Of a DNA stretch of 64,000 bases, positions 58,561 through 64,000 are shown one piece after another (positions within the stretch are counted from its first letter, which is position 1; each line of letters opens with the position of its first letter). This stretch comes from Arenicola marina. Lineage: Eukaryota; Annelida; Polychaeta; Arenicolidae. Under the pieces are notes generated by a model. The model had not been told where the DNA came from and made no database searches. It saw only the letters and a list, made by a program, of their open reading frames with translations. The stretch spans positions 1,612,001 to 1,676,000 of the forward strand of contig OZ025265.1 of NCBI GenBank assembly GCA_964019135.1, given 5' to 3'. Both the position numbers and the translations under genes were made by a program.

Positions 58561-60440
58561 TTATTCCCGCATAGTGTGCTGAAAGTTTGACACTCACAAA
58601 GAACATGGCTATAAAATATTTTTTACTTAACAGTTGAAGATTTGAGTACGGCATCACAAACCTATTTATTTCACACTTTCGGAATGCTAAGCAGGCCGCA
58701 TGCAAGAGTATTTTTTCAGAAGCATATTATTTGATCATTTTCATTAGTAACTAGGCCGTAATTGTGTTTACCCAATATCGATCTTGGTATATCCATCTTA
58801 GCAGATTTTGCAATAATAGACATGTGACCTAACCCTGGCGTAAATGATGCGGGTTTAATAACGTCATTTAATGGCGTTGAACATGTTGGGGTGTTCACTG
58901 TGCTAAATATAATTTATAATTTATGTTTCCATGATTTACACCCAGTGTACAAAACCAGTAGTCCACTCTCCCCTTGGGGACTACATTCCAAAATGGCCGA
59001 CGCCCCCAATGGTCATTTGCATATACATGCGACTTCCGCATCCGCTTGTACATAAGCAAGGTCGCAAAGGACGATTTGAAGTTTTGGTGGCAAAATTGCT
59101 TCAGTGAGCGCTGTAACAAACATTGTCACGATGTAAGGTTAGTTTATTTCAAAAGTTTAATCCTTTTAGACAAAAAAAGTGCTGACATTTGTGTGGATTC
59201 GCGCTTGATTGGTGCGTGAGTCGGGTCGAAGTGGGAGGTTGGTGGTCGGTGGGTAGCGGGGAGTTGGGTACTCTTGGGTATATGACACATAGGGCCGCCG
59301 TGTGCTGACTGACACAGTACTGATTGTGGCTAACGGAGGTGAGTGCTCGTGCTGGCGATCTTCTGGCATGCTCAGCTCCAAACTGATCGAACGTATTCGA
59401 ATAACTCATACGTCACACACGCGGCATAGCTTTCTGTTACCTGGTTCCGCGGCCTCAACTTCGCTTGTATACTTGTACCAGATTGGAGTTTCTGAGATTG
59501 GGGCTTGTAGAATTGGAGACGAGCAACAGACCGATGGAGTAGTAAGCGACCGGCCATATTAGCAAGCGACCGGCTATATTAGCAAGCGACCGGCTATATT
59601 ACCAAGCGACTCGATTGTCTAAGCCAGATTTATACGCGTTTGAATAATAAAATCTGACCTTCATTTCATGGAATGGGTTCCTAAACAGAATAATTTAGTC
59701 CTGCTAGTGAGAACTAATTTTCAGCAGATATGTCTTACCCGGTGATTATGACGTCGTTTAACAACAGTGAAGTAGCTCCGGAGAGCGCGGGGGAAGTGGC
59801 GGCAATTTGATTTGAATTTTATATGTATCTTCACCGTAACGTATATTTTTCCTGTTTGTAAAATAAAACATAATTATATAGTACCGTATAGACATTTGTA
59901 ACATTTAAGCGTGGAACCATTCAATCCAATTCTAGGAGACCCCATCTGGGGTTCTCGATGAGTGATGTGCTGCCACCTAGTGGGGTCTATTGGAGACAGC
60001 TACTGAATCATAGCAGAAAGGAGATACCGTAAAGTCGTGGTGTGGTGGGTTTTTCATTGCAAATGGCGCCTACGTAATGAATCGTACTTGTTTTTCATGT
60101 AAATATTGTTTTATGCAACATATCAATGTTGGTGTGACACATCATGCTTGATTTATGGTACGTGGCCGTAGCGGGGAACATAGTGATATGAAAACATCCG
60201 TGTGGCATATAGGTCTTGGTTTATTGCAAAAGGGTAAACCGGCGTAATGTTACGCGAATTTAAGTAACCACATATTCCAAGACTGATTTTATGTAGGTCA
60301 AATTGGCCTAATGTTACGCGAGTCTGCGTAACAACCTGACTAAACATTATATCCATTGACTAAATGAGCATAACTTTCGTTCCCAGACTGAGTAAAAATT
60401 GGTAGACTAGCGTAATGTTATGTGAGTATACGTTACAACG
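58560..60440. other. intergenic stretch, no gene recognised
   Basis: It contains a three-unit 21-bp repeat (AGCAAGCGACCGGCTATATT) at 59545-59610 and repeated GTAATGTTACGCGA motifs at 60243-60420; otherwise unassigned. Confidence 0.4.
59970..59983 (-). promoter_or_regulatory. CTCF-like motif
   Basis: The minus strand reads CCACTAGGTGGCAG, a full match to CCASYAGRKGGCRS. It lies downstream of copy 4. Binding is not shown. Confidence 0.45.
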
Positions 60441-60449
60441 CCCGTGAAA

Positions 60450-62098
60450 GATTTTTTTATTTTTTTATTTAGACATCATTTCTTTTCTGAAGTTCCCCTG
60501 AAAGGGATGCCATCGGGCAGGGTCACCTCGAACAAGAACGATAACATATATACACACAGACCTGATGTTACACACAAAGAAACGGAAGAAAATATAATAC
60601 AATTATTACAGATATACGTACGTGACTCCTGACTAGTACACAGCTAATTAGAACCTATTAGATGCTACGATGTAGTCTTGTATAAAACCAAATAATTTTT
60701 CATTGTCGGTGAAAGGCAGATCAGAGAGGCCATAGAGCAGTGCATGTTCAAAATTAGATTTAGAGTCAGTATGTATGGAAAACCGCGATACGTTTTGAAG
60801 CAAGGTAACCCTCTTAACGTTGTAGCTTGGACAGTGGAATACAAATTGTGTAACATTTTTATTTTTAAATAAACAGCGGGGGCATGACGAGTCTTGGATA
60901 AACTTATACTGTTTGCGATGGAAATTTAAAGCGCTTAGCCCCATGCGCAGGCGTGCATGGTTGACTGCACCGTTGTCGATACCAATATTGTTATTCCGTG
61001 GTTTAGCGAGAAACATAGAGGTCTTCAAGCTGGCTTTAAATAAACCGAGAGACAGCGACTCAGAACCACGAGGGAGCCGATTCCATTCGTCTATAACTGA
61101 CGGGAAGAATGATCTTTTAAATGACACAGTTCTGCATTTGAAATTTCTAATGTCACCCATATTGCGCAGATTATAATCAACAGCTTCCCCGTCTAATTGC
61201 GGACAGAGTTGTATCAAATAAGGGGGCGCTTTACCCGTTATAATCCTATGGAAGTAAGTGAGTTTAAAGTATTTTCTTCGTACCTGTAGTGACACTTCGC
61301 CAACCTCGCCGAGCAATGCCGAATGCTTCATTTTATTATAGGCGCCTGTAATACTGAGCCAGCATTGTCTCTGGACTCGCTCCAGTGACTGGATCTGACT
61401 ATGAGTCAGCAGTGAGTCATAGACAACAGATGTATATTCCAAGCGGGGTCGAATAAACATATAATAAATATTTAATTTAGATTTGCGATCGATTTTCCTA
61501 CTCATTCTTCACAACAGGTTCACAGAATGCATAGCCTTGGAAGTGATATTCGTTACATGGTTTTCCCAGGTCAGGTTCTGGGTTGATGTCAAACCCAGGT
61601 GGCAATGGTTTGCGACACGTTTTAGAGGTACACCATCTAAATATAACGGCGGGTAGTCGACCGGTCGTGACTATTTACTAAATATTAAATACTCAGTCTT
61701 ATGAGGGTTAAACGTGATCCTCCATTGTTTGGACCAAGAAGCCAGTTTTTCGAGATCTCTGTTAATCTTAGCGATATCGCGAATAGCGTTGCGCAGTATT
61801 TTCAGTATTGCCGTGTCGTCAGCAAACATATACGGATTCGTCTCTAAATCATCGACAATGTCATTAATAAATATAATAATATAATACAAAAATAAATAAG
61901 AGTGGGCCAAGTATTGAGCCTTGTGGCACACCCACAGTTACAGGCAACCAGGAAGAACTCTGACCTTTAACAACTCTCTGCTTGCGATCACCTAAACAAC
62001 TATTGAACCACTGGAGTAGGTGGCCAGTGACACCAACCGACTCTAACTTGTGAAGAAGGTGCGATACCCTGATTGCGTCCATGTGGGTCAAAGTCATA
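60450..62098 (-). mobile_element. 5'-truncated LINE (CR1/Jockey-type non-LTR retrotransposon)
   Basis: The minus strand encodes the palm of a non-LTR reverse transcriptase (VPQGSILGPLLF, then FADDT) and its thumb and C-terminal region. The 3' end is a (AATAAAA)-like tail near 60455-60470. The 5' half, with the endonuclease, is absent. The clade is not certain. Confidence 0.75.
60648..62097 (-). pseudogene. LINE reverse transcriptase, multiply broken
   Basis: Reading from 62097: RVSHLLHKLESVGVTGHLLQ and GVPQGSILGPLLF are in one frame. A microsatellite-like insertion near 61870-61890 shifts the frame before FINDIVDDLE and FADDTAILK. Two further in-frame stops (about 61671-61673 and 61506-61508) separate HKTEYLIFSK, YLDGVPLKRVANH and MSRKIDRKSKLNIYYMFIRP. 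The last part is open for 285 codons and ends with a Cys/His stretch (CPRC...FHC) often seen at LINE C-termini. Not functional. Confidence 0.75.
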
Positions 62099-62419
62099 AC
62101 AGTTGGTTGTTGGTTGTATATTCAGGACGCTTTAACCACTTTTGGTCATATCGCGTCAATGGGAGAAGGAAGGAAGAGTGAAGCCATGTCCCCGGGGATA
62201 ATCCCATACTAAGTCATAACGAAGGCCCGTTAGAGATTCCTTCAGATTCCAACTATTTTATATATCTTTATGTATTTTAGTGCTTGGTATGAATCTAATA
62301 GTACCGGCGACACTTCTGTGTTTTGTCCAGAAGCTTAGTTAATATCACGCATACATCGGTGTGCCTGCTTGTGATTAATTAGTAGTTTATTTATTTTATA
62401 TTCACGGTTTGTCTGAGGT

Positions 62420-63010
62420 CTGGAACAGCCGCTTAACATTGCCTGAGAAAGGTGAAATGCTCCGTATACCCAGGATTGTCGCAGACATAGGCTCTTTGGT
62501 GTTCTTTTTGGTCAGTGTCAGCAACCAAATGTGTATATATATGTATATTCACATAATAAGACGTCATATACACAGTCACCATTGAGTTCTCGATAATCTG
62601 TTGTCGCAGAAATGTTAGTTCATTACCCTGATCGGCTTGTGCCCGTGCTAAACAGACCTAGGGCGATACCACGGAGTAAGGTAAGCTATATTTGTATGTG
62701 TGTAAGATGTTTTGCTGATGCTTATTTTCGTGTTTAATGTGTGCCGTGTTCTTTCGGCATTTTTTACCAAACAAAGTGATGAGAGTGGAACATATAAATG
62801 GGTCCGTGTATATACCGTCCAACCGTATTCCGTTTTTACAATGATCATAGGAAAGACGAAAAACAACTCAACAACCGTTTTTCGTTTTTCGTTTGGCGAC
62901 ATAGAAAACGAAAAACGGTTGTTCGGTTCACATGTATATACACGGAACTAAATGCCTCATTTTGATATTAAAGTGCCTTCATTCCCTGATTTAAATTTGG
63001 GATTTAGTTT
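62420..63010 (+). pseudogene. relic of a fifth BRICHOS-precursor copy (exon 1 and intron 1)
   Basis: The stretch at 62433-62482 matches exon 1 of copy 4 and its 5' flank (gaggtctggaaca..., then GAGAAAGGTGAAAT, then CCAGGAT.GTCGCAG), but the ATG has become TTG, a frame change breaks the PPVYP segment, and the donor is lost (CAGACA in place of CAGGTACG). Following sequence matches intron 1 of copy 4 (cataataagacgt; aaatgcctcat; ccttcattccctgattt) with an insertion between the blocks. No exon 2 is recognisable before 64000. It is probably a decayed partial duplicate; the rest of the copy could lie beyond the window. Confidence 0.6.
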
Positions 63011-63031
63011 ATATATCAAAGCCTTTCGCCT

Positions 63032-63238
63032 GTGCAGAGGTTTAAGGCCGACCGTCAAAGCTATTTTATTTTAAAATGGTCGAAGGCGACAGGTCTTTTT
63101 GCCACCAAAGAGACTGCGCTATGGGGATCAATGATGGTGGCGTGCTACAATTTAAGGAAAAAAAGAAAACCAGTGCAAAACCAAACATACCCTCATGCTA
63201 TGTTCAGGAAATTGCATAACGTTCCGGTTGATGTCTAA
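63032..63238 (+). CDS. unrecognised short open frame, doubtful
   Basis: A basic 68-codon frame (RFKADRQSYFILKWSKATGL...) preceded by TGTGCAG, which could be a splice acceptor. It falls where exon 2 of relic copy 5 would be expected but has no similarity to it. I cannot assign it; it may be noncoding. Confidence 0.15.
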   Translation: MQRFKADRQSYFILKWSKATGLFATKETALWGSMMVACYNLRKKRKPVQNQTYPHAMFRKLHNVPVDV

Positions 63239-63261
63239 CGTCCTGGCCTGTGTGTAACCTG

Positions 63262-63475
63262 CCTACCTCAGGGTCCCCCCACCCCCTACCAGCCATAGGA
63301 GAACTTGGGAGTAGTGGGGTCTGGATCTCGCCACCCCCTCCCTACGCTGAGGGGACCATCCTGGCGACGTCAGGGCTCCCCCACCCCCTACCAGCCATAG
63401 GAGAACTTGGGAGTAGTGGGGTCTGGATCTCGCCACCCCCTCCCTACACAGGCACTCTCAGCGCACCGTTCACCG
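63262..63475. repeat. 111-bp direct duplication
   Basis: CACCCCCTACCAGCCATAGG and GGGTCTGGATCTCGCCACCC each occur twice, 111 bp apart. Confidence 0.9.
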
Positions 63476-64000
63476 CGGTCATATGTTTTGTTCCTACCTT
63501 GCTAAAGTTCGCTACCTACTTTCCGAACATTATGTTGTAAAGGAAAACTTATTTATTACTGCAAGACGTTGAACGCAGCACAAGATACGTATTTCAGCAA
63601 AAATGTAGCTCGAGTAGAAAATTGTGTGAGATCTGTCTGGATATTAGAATACCAAGTCATTCTCAATGAAATCAGGTTTTGTTTTGTCGATTTGCCTGAC
63701 TTTTGTCTGTCCCGATGGCCTGTCTTCTACTTGATGGGACTGCAGAACCAATAGAAATGCATCAGCTGCTGTGAATGAGTTCATCGATAATTGTCTTTCT
63801 GAATGAGAATATTGCACTCATGTTGAAATGCATGTCAATGGTAGCTAGGGCGATCTCTCTCGGTGGGACCGGTGAACAACATGTGTACACACGTTTATGA
63901 CGTTTCACATCAGGCACTTTTGTGGTGGGAAAATTCAAGAAGTAATGGTCATTGGCAGATCATTGGTGCTGGATGTGGTAGGTGTTTACAGTTTGTTATG

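Overview
The window looks like metazoan nuclear DNA: multi-exon genes with GT-AG introns, TATA and AATAAA signals, a tRNA-like SINE, LINE and DIRS-type retroelements, hAT- and Mutator-like relics, and very many minisatellites. My best guess is an amphioxus (Branchiostoma). Minisatellites that copy an exon-intron border, as two do here, were to my recollection first described at an amphioxus locus. Another minisatellite-rich marine invertebrate cannot be excluded.

The core of the window is a cluster of four paralogous seven-coding-exon genes plus one relic, laid out copy 1 (-, 16.5-18.8 kb), copy 2 (+, 23.5-27.5 kb), copy 3 (+, 35.4-41.0 kb), copy 4 (+, 49.4-57.5 kb) and relic copy 5 (about 62.4-63.0 kb). 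Each intact copy encodes a 225-240 residue type II membrane precursor: a short cytosolic tail (PPxY motif in three of four), one transmembrane helix, a spacer, a BRICHOS domain resembling chondromodulin/tenomodulin, an R-x-K-R proprotein-convertase site, and a short C-terminal peptide. The peptides fall in two classes. Copies 1 and 3 end in Val/Ile/Thr-rich tails; copies 2 and 4 end in Cys-rich tails. This modular design (constant chaperone-like part, variable releasable peptide) resembles Bri2, proSP-C, chondromodulin and annelid BRICHOS antimicrobial precursors, and is the most interesting content here.

Region by region: 0.7-16.5 kb is dominated by minisatellites (units of 53, 50, 34, 23, 27, 40, 30 and 62 bp) with no confident gene. 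16.5-27.8 kb holds divergent copies 1 and 2, separated by a 12-bp array. 28.7 kb has a cluster of CTCF-like motifs. 30.4-34.1 kb is a degraded DIRS-like retroelement. 34.8-41.2 kb is copy 3, followed by a 110-bp tandem array in which every unit carries a CTCF-like motif. 43.9-48.6 kb holds hAT, MITE and Mutator-like DNA transposon remains. 48.6-58.5 kb is copy 4, whose intron 5 has a ~5 kb array of 49-bp units, each containing a copy of the exon 5 splice donor. 60.4-62.1 kb is a broken LINE. Most long open frames in this window lie inside tandem repeats and are not genes.
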